Shown here: positions 7,587 through 16,197 of the stretch, in pieces | Position numbering within the stretch: the first letter of the stretch is position 1 | Layout of the letters: each line of letters starts with the position of its first letter | Assembly (NCBI RefSeq): GCF_005503145.1 | Contig: NZ_SCNV01000001.1 | Coordinates: forward strand, 468,953-532,952 | Direction: 5' to 3' | DNA length: 64,000 nucleotides | Source: Burkholderia sp. 4M9327F10 | GTDB lineage: Bacteria > Pseudomonadota > Gammaproteobacteria > Burkholderiales > Burkholderiaceae | Translations under genes and position numbers: made by a program | Notes under the pieces: model-generated | Database searches by the model: none | The model's input: only the letters and a program-made list of their open reading frames with translations | What the model was told of the DNA's origin: nothing

Positions 7587-9314
7587 TCACTGGATCACGC
7601 GCGTCACACCGCGGCCGCGTGGATCGGCAGCCGCTTCCGGTGTATCGCCGTTCACCTTGATCACCTGGATGTCGCCGCTGAAGTCCTGGCCTTTCAACGT
7701 GTAGCCCTTCGCTTCGATCTGCTGTGCGAGTTCGCCGGTAATCGGATGATACGGCTCCCAGAAGATCGTGTTCGGCGGCAGCAACTGGTGATGGAAACGC
7801 ATCGCAGCTACCGCGTCGGGCAACGGCATATTGAAGTCGTAGACGTTGTTGATCACCTGGAAGATCGACGTGAAGATGCGCGAACCGCCCGGCGTGCCGA
7901 TCACAAGCGCTACCTTGCCGTCCCTGGTGAGGATGGTCGGCGTCATCGACGACAGCGGACGCTTCTTCGGCTCGATTGCATTGGCGTCGCTACCCACCAC
8001 GCCGAACATGTTCGCCACGCCCGGCTTGGCCGAGAAGTCGTCCATTTCATCGTTGAGCACGATACCCGTGCCGTCCGCCACCACGCCCGAGCCGAAGTAG
8101 CCGTTGATCGTGTACGTGTTCGATACCGCGTTACCCCACTTGTCGATCACCGAGAAATGCGTGGTCTCGGCCTTCTCCGGCATCGAGGTACCCAGTCCGG
8201 GTTGCACGCTCTTCGTGTCCGACGGCGTGGCCGGGTTGACCTCGGCGGCCCGCTTGGCAATGTACGCGTCGTCGGTCAACTGCGCGACCCGCACCTTGTA
8301 GAAGTCCGGGTCGCCCAGGTACTGCGCGCGATCGGCGAACACACGCTTCTCGATCTCCGCGATCAGGTGCACGTACTGCGCCGAATTAAGCGGCACGTCC
8401 TTGAAGTCGGGCGCGAGATCTTCCTTCATCTTCAGCAACTGCACGAGGCCGATGCCGCCCGAGCTCGGTGGCGGTGCGGTAATCACGTGATAGCCGTTCC
8501 AGTCTGCCTGGATCGGCTCACGCCAGACGGCCTTGTATTCCTGCAGATCGCGCTTCGTAATCAGGCCATGGCCGCGCATGGATGCGGCGATCAGATCGGC
8601 CGTCTTGCCGTCGTAGAAGTCTTTGGCGCCCTGATTGGCAATGCGCGTCAGCACTGCGGCGAGTTCCGGCTGCTTGAAGTTGACGCCTTGCTTGAGATTG
8701 CCGAAGTAGGCGTCGAAATTGGTCTTGCCCGCGAAGTCTTTGGCCGCGTCGTCACGGCGCTGCTGCAACTGTTCGCTCACTTCGAAGCCGTCGGTGGCGT
8801 ACTTGATGGCGGGCGCCAGCACCTGCTTCCATTTCAGCTTGCCGAAGCGGCGCTGCGCTTCCCACATGCCTTCGACCGTGCCCGGCACACCCACCGCACG
8901 ATAGCCGAACAGGCTCATGCCCTTGATGACCTCGCCCTTGTCGTCGAGATACATGTTGCGCGTGGCAGCAAGCGGCGCCTTCTCGCGATAGTCGAGAAAG
9001 TAAGGCTTGCCGTCGACATACAGCGTCATGAAGCCGCCGCCGCCAATGTTGCCCGCTTCCGGATAGGTCACGGCAAGCGTAAAGGCAATCGCCACGGCTG
9101 CATCGACTGCGTTGCCGCCTTCCTTGAAGATCTGCTCGGCGGCGTCGGCGCTGAACTTGTCGGCCACCGCGATGGCCGACGCATTGAGAACGGCCGGTTG
9201 CTGATCCGTGGTCTTGGCGTAAGCCGGCGCGGTTTCGAGAAAGCCGCTCGATACGGTAAGGAATGCAGCTAACGCAAGCGCGCTAGCGGACAACTTTACG
9301 TTACCCAATGACAT
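7587..9314 (-). CDS. ggt: Gamma-glutamyltransferase (periplasmic, glutathione hydrolase)
   Basis: A 575-residue proenzyme that cleaves or transfers the gamma-glutamyl group of glutathione and related compounds. An N-terminal signal peptide (about 1-33, cleavage near AYA) directs it to the periplasm. The large-subunit motif GGNAVDAAVAIAFTLAV is at about 67-83. The autoprocessing site is TTHFSVIDKWGNAVSNT, with Thr385 as the predicted new N-terminus of the small subunit. PPPSSGGIGL at about 281-290 is also typical. Length matches the family. It lies downstream of the DHA2 efflux gene on the same strand (104 bp gap) and converges on the small gene at 7288. Confidence 0.95.
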   Translation of the reverse strand: MSLGNVKLSASALALAAFLTVSSGFLETAPAYAKTTDQQPAVLNASAIAVADKFSADAAEQIFKEGGNAVDAAVAIAFTLAVTYPEAGNIGGGGFMTLYVDGKPYFLDYREKAPLAATRNMYLDDKGEVIKGMSLFGYRAVGVPGTVEGMWEAQRRFGKLKWKQVLAPAIKYATDGFEVSEQLQQRRDDAAKDFAGKTNFDAYFGNLKQGVNFKQPELAAVLTRIANQGAKDFYDGKTADLIAASMRGHGLITKRDLQEYKAVWREPIQADWNGYHVITAPPPSSGGIGLVQLLKMKEDLAPDFKDVPLNSAQYVHLIAEIEKRVFADRAQYLGDPDFYKVRVAQLTDDAYIAKRAAEVNPATPSDTKSVQPGLGTSMPEKAETTHFSVIDKWGNAVSNTYTINGYFGSGVVADGTGIVLNDEMDDFSAKPGVANMFGVVGSDANAIEPKKRPLSSMTPTILTRDGKVALVIGTPGGSRIFTSIFQVINNVYDFNMPLPDAVAAMRFHHQLLPPNTIFWEPYHPITGELAQQIEAKGYTLKGQDFSGDIQVIKVNGDTPEAAADPRGRGVTRVIQ

Positions 9315-9418
9315 TGACTACCCTCCTCCATGACCATTCTTTAGCTGAAAAGAAAACGTCTGCCTTGGGCTTATAGCATGCAAAAGCCGGTTTTGCGAAG
9401 CTTAGGGGTAGTCCTAAC

Positions 9419-10822
9419 TTACGCTTTCCCTCTGCCGCCATTGGCAATCTCAGCGCCGCTGCCCTGAGGCAAGCGTGCCGTCACCGGAATCGAGCCGAGC
9501 GAGAACAGCCCCACCACCAGAAACGCCGGCCAGAAGTCGGACCACACAATAGCCGGATGCCCCTGCAGGTGATGCGAGATCTGCAGTACAACGCCGCCGA
9601 TCGTGACGCCAAGCCCCAGCGAAATCTGCTGTATCACGCTTGCTACGCTGGTGGCGCGGCCGATGTCGCGGCTCGGGATATCCGCATAAGCCAGCGTATT
9701 TAACGAAGTGAACTGCAGCGACGGGAAGAAGCCGCCGAACAGCACCACGCACCAGATCGTCCAATGAGACATGCCTGGCGAGAACAAGCCATAAACGGCG
9801 ATCGCCAGTCCCGCCAGCGCCGCATTGACCATCAGCACCTGGCGGAAACCGAAACGTCCAAGCACACGCGAGGCGACCGCTTTCATGAAGATCGAACCGA
9901 ACGCCGACGCACAGGTGATCGAGCCGGACACGAAGGCGGTCATGCCGAGTCCTTCCTGCAGTGCAAGGGGCAGCAGGAACGGCACTGCACCAAGGCCGAT
10001 GCGAAACAGCGACCCGCCCAGCACGCTCGCGTGAAAGCTCGGAATGCGCAGCAGCCGCAAATCGAGCACCGGCAACTCAACCCGGCTCGCGTAGAGCCAG
10101 TAGACGAGCAGCAGCGCCGCGCCGAGCACCGACATGCCCAGAGACAGCGTGTTCGACACCAGGTCCCCACCGATCAACGAAAGCCCGAGCATAAACAGCG
10201 AAGCTCCGGCAGCCGACAACACGAACCCAGGCCAGTCGAGACGGCCCGGATGCGGCTCGCGCACATTGGCAATGTGTTTGTTGGCCAGATAGATACCGAG
10301 CAGGCCAATCGGAATGTTGATAAAGAAGATCAGGCGCCAGTGCAGATACGTGGTGATGAACCCGCCCAGCGGCGGCCCCACCACCGGGCCAAGCAGCGCG
10401 GGCACCGTAAGGTAGTTGACGGCGCGAATGAATTCCGACTTGGGGATGGAGCGGAAAATGATGATGCGGCCCACCGGCACCATCAGCGCACCGCCCAGCC
10501 CCTGCACGAAACGCGCAAACACGAAGGTGCCGAGCGAAGTGGACGCCGCGCACATCAGCGAGCCGGCCATGAAGATGCCGATTGCCGTGCGAAACACCGA
10601 GCGTGAGCCGAAGCGGTCGGCCACCCAGCCGCAAATGGGAATGAAGACGCCGAGACCGATCACATAACTCGTGATGGCAAGCTTGAGAGTGATGGGACTC
10701 TGGCCGAGGTCCCGCGCCAGAACGGGTAGCGACGTCACGATGACGGTGCCGTCCACGTTTTCCATGAACATCGCGCACGCGACGATCAGCGGAACGATGA
10801 ATGCACCCAGATTAAGAGGCAT
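9419..10822 (-). CDS. MFS multidrug efflux transporter, DHA2 (EmrB/QacA) type
   Basis: A 467-residue major-facilitator protein with about 14 hydrophobic segments, the DHA2 layout. The N-terminal MENVDGTVIVTSLPVLARDLG matches motif D1 of drug:H+ antiporters, and GWVADRFGSRSVFRTAIG the loop 2-3 motif A. I chose ATG 10822 (MPLNLGAFIVPL); a TTG at 10885 would add 21 unremarkable residues. No membrane-fusion partner lies beside it. A possible terminator hairpin at 10970-10999 separates it from the operon upstream on the same strand. Substrates are unknown. Confidence 0.88.
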   Translation of the reverse strand: MPLNLGAFIVPLIVACAMFMENVDGTVIVTSLPVLARDLGQSPITLKLAITSYVIGLGVFIPICGWVADRFGSRSVFRTAIGIFMAGSLMCAASTSLGTFVFARFVQGLGGALMVPVGRIIIFRSIPKSEFIRAVNYLTVPALLGPVVGPPLGGFITTYLHWRLIFFINIPIGLLGIYLANKHIANVREPHPGRLDWPGFVLSAAGASLFMLGLSLIGGDLVSNTLSLGMSVLGAALLLVYWLYASRVELPVLDLRLLRIPSFHASVLGGSLFRIGLGAVPFLLPLALQEGLGMTAFVSGSITCASAFGSIFMKAVASRVLGRFGFRQVLMVNAALAGLAIAVYGLFSPGMSHWTIWCVVLFGGFFPSLQFTSLNTLAYADIPSRDIGRATSVASVIQQISLGLGVTIGGVVLQISHHLQGHPAIVWSDFWPAFLVVGLFSLGSIPVTARLPQGSGAEIANGGRGKA

Positions 10823-10969
10823 TGGCAGGACGACGGAGGACAAAACCGTCGGCGTAAAGCTAAGATTATCGCATTGCCTCGGCAACAGATGTTGTTAAGG
10901 AAGGCAATTTGCACAGCACGGTGTGCTGCGGGCAATGGTTGAGGGCGCAACGAAAGCGGCCGGCTGATA

Positions 10970-10999
10970 CGAATATGCCGGCATCAGCCGGCATATTCG
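10970..10999 (-). terminator. Terminator-like hairpin after the lipid-head-group operon
   Basis: A perfect 13-bp inverted repeat (CGAATATGCCGGC) with a 4-nt loop lies 41 bp past the stop of the nucleotidyltransferase gene. Neighbouring CCGGC blocks allow alternative pairing. No U-tract follows, so it may instead stabilise the 3' end. Confidence 0.5.
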
Positions 11000-11039
11000 C
11001 TTTACAAACAGGAAGAGCAGCAGGAAGAGCAAGCGCAGC

Positions 11040-11804
11040 TTAACGCGGCACGCTCACCAGCGGCTGCAACTGCGGCAGGATCTCAGTGCGAGCACGCACG
11101 ACATCGTTCGGGAAGTCGATCTCGATCCACGGCGCGCCGGTCACGTCCGCCGTATCGAACACCTGGCTACGCTCGAGCAGCAGGTCGCGCACGGCCTCTT
11201 CGTGCGGCATGTTCGCGCGGCCGCCGTCGATATAGCCAGCAACGATCTGCGCGAAGCGCTGCGCGGTTTCCTGGCGCAGGCGGAAGAAGCCGACCGACTC
11301 GCCAATGGTGTCGTACTCGAGATTCACGGCGAGCTGCTTGCGCAACTCGACCGGCACGCCGTCCTTCAGGCACAGCTTGACGGGTTCGTCGCCCGCTTCG
11401 AAATCGCGGTCGATCAAGAGCCGGTTGACCGTCTCGCCCGCCACCAGGGCGTTCAGGATGCGCTCGTCATACAGCACGTCCGCGTCCATCAGCAGCACGT
11501 CGCCGCCGCGCGTCAGCGGCTCGGCCACGGTGTGCACGGTCAGCACGCTACCCAGGTCGAAACGCGGGTTGATCACCGTCTCGACCGGATGCGGCCAGTT
11601 GATGCGCTTCAGCTCAGCCTCGACCAGTTCGGGCTGGAAACCGAGCGCCAGCACGACGTCGGTCACGCCCGCATTTTCGAGCATCTGCAGATGCCGCTCG
11701 AGCAGGCTCACGCCGTCGAACTGCAGCAGGCACTTCGGAAACTGTTCCCCCGGCGGGAGCTGGAGACGCAGGCCAAGGCCCGCAGCGAGAATAATGGCAC
11801 GCAC
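11040..11804 (-). CDS. Sugar-phosphate/alcohol-phosphate nucleotidyltransferase (MobA/GT-A fold)
   Basis: A 254-residue nucleotidyltransferase. The N-terminal RAIILAAGLGLRL with PKCLLQF is the NTP-binding signature. DADVLYDERIL holds the metal-binding DxD-like aspartates, and PWIEIDFPNDVVRARTEI closes the domain. The pattern is closest in my reading to phosphocholine, inositol-1-phosphate or aminoethylphosphonate cytidylyltransferases, which make a CDP- or CMP-activated head group. The start is GTG 11804, with AAAGGGG about 6 nt upstream; upstream in-frame codons run into the previous gene. It is the last gene of a four-gene operon with a CDP-alcohol phosphotransferase, its natural partner. 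The exact substrate is unknown. Confidence 0.8.
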   Translation of the reverse strand: MRAIILAAGLGLRLQLPPGEQFPKCLLQFDGVSLLERHLQMLENAGVTDVVLALGFQPELVEAELKRINWPHPVETVINPRFDLGSVLTVHTVAEPLTRGGDVLLMDADVLYDERILNALVAGETVNRLLIDRDFEAGDEPVKLCLKDGVPVELRKQLAVNLEYDTIGESVGFFRLRQETAQRFAQIVAGYIDGGRANMPHEEAVRDLLLERSQVFDTADVTGAPWIEIDFPNDVVRARTEILPQLQPLVSVPR

Positions 11805-11829
11805 ACGTGGCCCCTTTCTAAAAGTAGCG

Positions 11830-12834
11830 TTAATCGACAGCCGGCACACGCACCGCGTGCCGACGCTGCCAGTTTCTTTCACTGAAATGCAGGTACAACA
11901 GACCCGGCAGACCGAGCAGGACCTCGCGGGCGCGCTTGGCAAGCGACAACGCCAGTGCGGCATCCGGCGGCAGGCCGACGAGCGGGGCGAGCAACAGGTA
12001 GCCGCCCTCCTGCACGCCGAGCGAGCCGGGAATCGCGAACGCCGCGCCGCGAATGGCCTGGCCGAGGCTTTCGAGCAACAGCGCATCGACCCAATCGACC
12101 GGATGACCGAGGAAGCGCAGCGCGAGCCACACCTCCACGGTGCCGACGATCCAGCCCACGAGACTCAGCGCAAAGCTCGACAACACCCGGGCGCGGTCGC
12201 GATAGAGCGACTGCACGGCCTCGTCGACAGCGTCGGCGCGCATGGTTAGCGCCGACCAGTCGCGCTTGCCGAACACCTTCGAGACCACCCGCAAAAGCCG
12301 TCCGAACAGGCCGCGCCGCTGGGCAAGGAAAAACAACCCAATCAGGCCCGCCAGCACGACGGTAGCGATAAAGGTAGCGGTGCGCAGGTCGTGCAGCGCG
12401 CCCTGCGCCGTGTAGGCGCCGAACAGCAGCAGACCGAGCAGGGCAAAGACGATTTGGGCGAGCGCCTGCAGCGTGGTGCTGACGGTGATCGTCGCCGCGG
12501 CGTCGCGCATGCGCATGCCGTGTTGCGACAATTGCCGCACGATCACCACCGGACCGCCAATCTGACCGGCCGGCAGCAGGCTGTTGACCGACTCGCCCGT
12601 CCAGCGCGCCAGCAGGGCGTTGTGCAGGGCGACGTCGTCGCGGCGCCGGTCGATCAGCACGGCGATCGCGGCCGAGTCCAGCACCAGCGGCACCAGATGG
12701 AAGGCGGCCACCAGCGCGAGCCCCCAGCCGGCCGCGAGCAGCGTGGAGGTGACGGAGCCGAGTCCCTGCCACGCGAGCAGCCCAACGAACAGCGCGACGC
12801 CGATCGACAGCAGGATCATGGCCGCGCGCGTCAT
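11830..12834 (-). CDS. HpnL-like / lysylphosphatidylglycerol-synthase-TM family membrane protein
   Basis: A 334-residue polytopic inner-membrane protein with about 7-8 hydrophobic helices, of the UPF0104/LPG-synthase-TM type (HpnL-like). Family hallmarks are LARWTGESVNSLLPAGQIGG at about 90-110 and the conserved AIPGSLGVQEGGYLLLAPLVGLP near the C-terminus. Related proteins are thought to move or present lipids across the membrane, so a flippase role in this operon is an inference. The ATG at 12834 overlaps the stop of the oxygenase gene by 4 bp (ATGA). The next gene starts 25 bp downstream. Confidence 0.85.
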   Translation of the reverse strand: MTRAAMILLSIGVALFVGLLAWQGLGSVTSTLLAAGWGLALVAAFHLVPLVLDSAAIAVLIDRRRDDVALHNALLARWTGESVNSLLPAGQIGGPVVIVRQLSQHGMRMRDAAATITVSTTLQALAQIVFALLGLLLFGAYTAQGALHDLRTATFIATVVLAGLIGLFFLAQRRGLFGRLLRVVSKVFGKRDWSALTMRADAVDEAVQSLYRDRARVLSSFALSLVGWIVGTVEVWLALRFLGHPVDWVDALLLESLGQAIRGAAFAIPGSLGVQEGGYLLLAPLVGLPPDAALALSLAKRAREVLLGLPGLLYLHFSERNWQRRHAVRVPAVD

Positions 12835-13652
12835 GCCCGGGCCCCTTTGCCTTTGGTCATCTGCCGGAACACCTGGCGAAAGCCGAAATACGCGATCGCA
12901 TCTTTCATGTTGGAGATGAAACGCCGCCACGGGCGCATGTTCGGATCGGTGACGTATTCGAATGTCAGCGACACGCGAAATTCGTTGGCGGCCGCCGGCG
13001 TGACGCGGTGGCGCAGCTTGTCGCCGTCGAAAAACACCAGGCCGCCCGGCGGAATCTGCACGGAGCCGGGCAGATCGGGCACGTCCGGGTTGCGCGTATG
13101 CAGTTCGTAGTCGAGCCGGCACGACGAGTCGTCAATCACGCCGAGCAGCAGCGTATAGCGGCGGCCGTCGTAGTACGAGGTGTCGTAATGCCAGCCGATA
13201 TGGTCGCCAGGCCGCGTGTAGTAATAGAGCGCATAGGCATGCGGATCGTCGGGCGGCGAGACCATCAGCTTGTCGCCGCTCAACTGCCCCAGCCAGCCGA
13301 TCAGTTCCTTCGAGCGATACAGCTCGGCAATAAAAGGCGCGAGGCGGTCGATTGTATGGCGGCTCACGCTGCCGCCCTGCTTGTGGCCCGGCAGGTAGTT
13401 GCGGTTCACCTCGTCGACGAGCGCGCGGGCGCTATGCACCAGCTGCGCAGTGACCTCGGGAGCAAGGAAGTCTTCCATATAGAGGAAGGCGCCCTGGTCG
13501 GCGAAGTCCTTCCGCAGGCGCGGCGTATCGAACTGGCGCGTACGGCCGGCGACCGCGCTGTCCGCCTCGGGAGCAGCGGGCGCCGGCGAGACAGGTCCGC
13601 GGTCGAACGAGGAGGCCTGGCTGATCACGTCGTCTTCGGCCTGCGTACTCAT
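12831..13652 (-). CDS. Fe(II)/2-oxoglutarate-dependent oxygenase
   Basis: A 273-residue protein. After a low-complexity N-terminus (about 1-38) comes a double-stranded beta-helix core. The iron ligands fit HxD...H: His155 and Asp157 in GWHYDTSYYDG and His215 in KLRHRVTP, with Arg226 (EFRVSLTFEY) suited to bind 2-oxoglutarate. The intact HxD argues for a hydroxylase rather than a halogenase. It overlaps by 4 bp both the CDP-alcohol phosphotransferase before it and the membrane protein after it, so the three are translationally coupled. The likely substrate is the lipid or its head group, which is inference. Confidence 0.85.
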   Translation of the reverse strand: MSTQAEDDVISQASSFDRGPVSPAPAAPEADSAVAGRTRQFDTPRLRKDFADQGAFLYMEDFLAPEVTAQLVHSARALVDEVNRNYLPGHKQGGSVSRHTIDRLAPFIAELYRSKELIGWLGQLSGDKLMVSPPDDPHAYALYYYTRPGDHIGWHYDTSYYDGRRYTLLLGVIDDSSCRLDYELHTRNPDVPDLPGSVQIPPGGLVFFDGDKLRHRVTPAAANEFRVSLTFEYVTDPNMRPWRRFISNMKDAIAYFGFRQVFRQMTKGKGARA

Positions 13653-14332
13653 GGGCTGACCTGCATTTGAGGGGTTTCGCCAGCGGGACGCGCGGCGCGG
13701 CGCAGCGCACGGCGATAGTCCACGATCACCCAGATGGCAAAGAGCGGCGCGCCGATCGAGGCCACCACCACGAAAGGCGTCACGACGCCCGTCAAGGTGA
13801 CGAGCGGCAGCAGATACAGCACGTCTTCGGTCTCGAAGCCGGCCACGGACGCCTGTTTGGTGCCCGCCTTGCCTTCCATGTCCTCAATCCGCATACGCAG
13901 GAAGAAAATCACCGCGACTGCCACCCCGGCAAGACTGCCGAGGAATACCCCGGGAAAAACCCGGCCGGCCGCATGCACCGTGCCTATGCCAAGGCCCATG
14001 CCGACGAACAACAGGATGGTTACCAGGGCGTCGCAGGCCAGATCGTAAAAATGACCGATCCGGCTCGACTTGCCGCTGATGCGCGCGAGCTCACCGTCCG
14101 TGTGGTCGACAAAGTTCGACAGCACGATCAGCAGCGCGCCCGCGTTGGTCCACGCAAAACCGCCGTGGGCCAAACCCAGCGCGCCTGCGAGGCCAATCAG
14201 CAGGCGCAGCGTGGTGAGGTGATTGGGCGTGACAAACGTGTCCACGAGCGGCGTGACGAGCCGGCGGGCGAGCCGCGCGTCCCACGTTTTCGGGACTGGA
14301 ACGTTTTTTAGGGAAATTGGTCGAGAATTCAT
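13649..14332 (-). CDS. CDP-alcohol phosphatidyltransferase family protein
   Basis: A 227-residue integral membrane enzyme. The full family motif is intact: Asp76, Asp79-Gly80, Ala83-Arg84, Gly93, Asp97 and Asp101 (read in FVDHTDGELARISG and SRIGHFYDLACD). TPNHLTTLRLLIG at about 35-47 is the usual entry to the first helix. Such enzymes join a CDP-activated group to an alcohol acceptor with loss of CMP. It heads the four-gene operon. The ATG at 14332 has no Shine-Dalgarno, and TATATT lies 9 nt upstream, so a leaderless transcript is possible. Product identity is unknown. Confidence 0.87.
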   Translation of the reverse strand: MNSRPISLKNVPVPKTWDARLARRLVTPLVDTFVTPNHLTTLRLLIGLAGALGLAHGGFAWTNAGALLIVLSNFVDHTDGELARISGKSSRIGHFYDLACDALVTILLFVGMGLGIGTVHAAGRVFPGVFLGSLAGVAVAVIFFLRMRIEDMEGKAGTKQASVAGFETEDVLYLLPLVTLTGVVTPFVVVASIGAPLFAIWVIVDYRRALRRAARPAGETPQMQVSP

Positions 14333-14562
14333 AACCCGGAAATATATACGGTTACGGGAAACCTTGCAGTTTTCGGTGACAATTTCCCGCTCCCCCTTGA
14401 CAGACGGCATTCGCAGCAAGAATGCTCGAAGGTTGGTAAAGTGCGAAGCCTGTTGCGCCCGTAACGCCGTGTAATCCCAATGCGCAACCCGGTGCGGCGG
14501 CCTTTCCATCCCGTGCCGCCCCGCTGCGAACCTGCCATGATGGATACGCGACTCTGAAGCTT

Positions 14563-14997
14563 ATGAAGCACGTTTTTTCTTCCGCACTCCTCGCCCTGTC
14601 GGCGGCCGCGCTGCCGCTTGCGTGTCACGCCACCGCGCTCGATGCGCAGTTGGCCTGCAACGAATCGGGCCATCAGTTCATTGCGGACCTCGCCCAGCAG
14701 CAACTGATCAATCCAACGCCCATGCGGGTGGAAAGCAATTCGATCAATGCGTTCCGCCCCGCCAAGGACGCGGATCTAAGCGCCTTCGGGTTTCATGTGT
14801 TTGCGGTGGTCGGTTTCGAGAAAGACGATCCGATGTTCCAGACCGGCAACGGCGAACCGGTGGCCAATTCGGCCTACGGGGCCGTGGTGTTCGGCAGCGA
14901 CACCAGCGTGCAGAATGCGGTGACGCAGGCGGGCAGCACGGCCATCGTGCATCACGTGGCGCCGCACATCACGGCGATTTTCTGCAAGCGCAACTGA
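14563..14997 (+). CDS. Hypothetical exported protein, 144 residues
   Basis: A Sec signal peptide (MKHVFSSALLALSAAALPLA, cleavage after about residue 23, CHA) is followed by a ~120-residue mature domain with two cysteines (about 32 and 141) that could form a disulphide. No family is recognised. It is divergent from the lipid-head-group operon (230 bp between start codons) and convergent with the gene at 15045. A periplasmic location is the main inference. Confidence 0.75.
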   Translation: MKHVFSSALLALSAAALPLACHATALDAQLACNESGHQFIADLAQQQLINPTPMRVESNSINAFRPAKDADLSAFGFHVFAVVGFEKDDPMFQTGNGEPVANSAYGAVVFGSDTSVQNAVTQAGSTAIVHHVAPHITAIFCKRN

Positions 14998-15044
14998 GGC
15001 GGATCGACCTGCCGCGGCAAAGCCTTGGTTACTTCGTTAGCTAG

Positions 15045-15575
15045 TCAGCCGGGACGGCGAAAGCCGTTTTCCACCCAGGCGGCAGCATTCGCCTTGCCCA
15101 GCTTGAAGTTGGGCGCCACCTTCACCTGGGCGAGCTGTTCGCCGAAAGCGTCAAAGGCGCTCAGCAGCGCGTAGGGATCATCCTCGCTCGGCACGATGTC
15201 CAGCGTGATCTCCAGCTCGCCATCTGGCGATTCAACCGTCACACGCTTGTGCAGCATCGCGTGCAACTGCTGTTCGTGACGTCGCAATACCTCCGACGCA
15301 GTCTTCACAAGCGTATTGAAAGCCGCGGTATCGAGCGGCTTCGGATTCTTCTTGTCACGCCCCATGGTCCACGGCCCGACGAGAGCGGGCTCCGGCTCGC
15401 CGTCCTTGATCATCTCCACCGCCCAGCCATCGTCGTCTTCATTCTTGATGATGCGCGCCGTCCAGCCGTCATCGCGCCACAAGCGTGCGTCGTGCAGGGT
15501 CTCGGGCGTGTCGAGGAGCGCTTCCGTCGCGGAATCAGCAGCGGTGTCGGGCGAAGGAAGGGGCGTATCGGTCAT
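15045..15575 (-). CDS. Hypothetical cytoplasmic protein, 176 residues
   Basis: An acidic soluble protein with no signal peptide or membrane segment. The central part (RLWRDDGWTARIIKNEDDDG, then AVEMIKDGEPEPALVGPWTM) looks like a folded alpha/beta domain. The N-terminal 25 residues are low-complexity. I do not recognise the family. It converges on the exported protein at 14563, and a ~620 bp intergenic region separates it from the porin. Confidence 0.72.
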   Translation of the reverse strand: MTDTPLPSPDTAADSATEALLDTPETLHDARLWRDDGWTARIIKNEDDDGWAVEMIKDGEPEPALVGPWTMGRDKKNPKPLDTAAFNTLVKTASEVLRRHEQQLHAMLHKRVTVESPDGELEITLDIVPSEDDPYALLSAFDAFGEQLAQVKVAPNFKLGKANAAAWVENGFRRPG

Positions 15576-16197
15576 TGCAGGGTCGCTCAGGTTTGGACAG
15601 ATTCATCAACACAAGGGCTGAATTCTACCTGTGCGCGCCGCCCCGAGGGACGGCCTACGCCGAACGGCCAGGGTTGCCGATTATTTCCGTTTGCAGAAAA
15701 ATATTTTTCCTGATTACCTGGAACTTATAATCAGATCCAGGACAGAATAAAAAAACGCGGCCCGGAGGCCGCGTATAAACAGATGAAAAAGACACCCTTG
15801 GTCAGGGGGCGAGCCAGATTGTAAAGCGAGTAAGCCGGCGTAATCACCGCAATAGCTGGAATACTCTCTTTCAGAAAACTGAGTAATCGGAATTTCACTG
15901 CTCCGAATCACTTGATAAGCCGCAGAGCCGCCAGGGGCGGACGTCGCGCATGTGCAACAGGAGAAGCGGTTGACAGATTGTCGCACCTCATAAATAAAAA
16001 TCCGAAATCGCTTTATTTACCTGCACTTACGGCGATCCAATCCGCCATTCCTGATTCCGGAAAGCTTTGTTGCGCGATATAGGGTTAATCAATTTATCAG
16101 AGGGAATACACTTCGCTGCGAATCCTCAGGCGGCCGGCGGTATAGGCATTAAGCCCTGCAAGACGATTCTTTACAGACTGACTCGGAGTAAAAAAGC
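15576..16197. other. Intergenic region between 15045 gene and porin
   Basis: About 620 bp, AT-richer than the surroundings in parts. It holds the long 5' region of the porin and, on the minus strand, an orphan terminator at 15748-15773. I see no convincing protein gene. Confidence 0.6.
15748..15773 (-). terminator. Orphan minus-strand terminator, possible small RNA end
   Basis: On the minus strand CGCGGCC-TCCG-GGCCGCG is followed directly by seven T residues: a clear intrinsic terminator. No minus-strand gene ends here, as the next start codon on that strand is the one at 15575, downstream of the terminator. It could end a short RNA made from the porin upstream region. Confidence 0.7.

Noticed and set aside
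7521..9272. Open frame of 583 codons on the plus strand
   Set aside because: It is antisense to ggt; the ggt frame has signal peptide, catalytic Thr and family length, while this one is Arg/His-rich and without recognisable domains.
15714..15986. 90-codon frame on the minus strand before the porin
   Set aside because: It runs through the orphan terminator at 15748-15773 and has no ribosome-binding site; a noncoding RNA is likelier.
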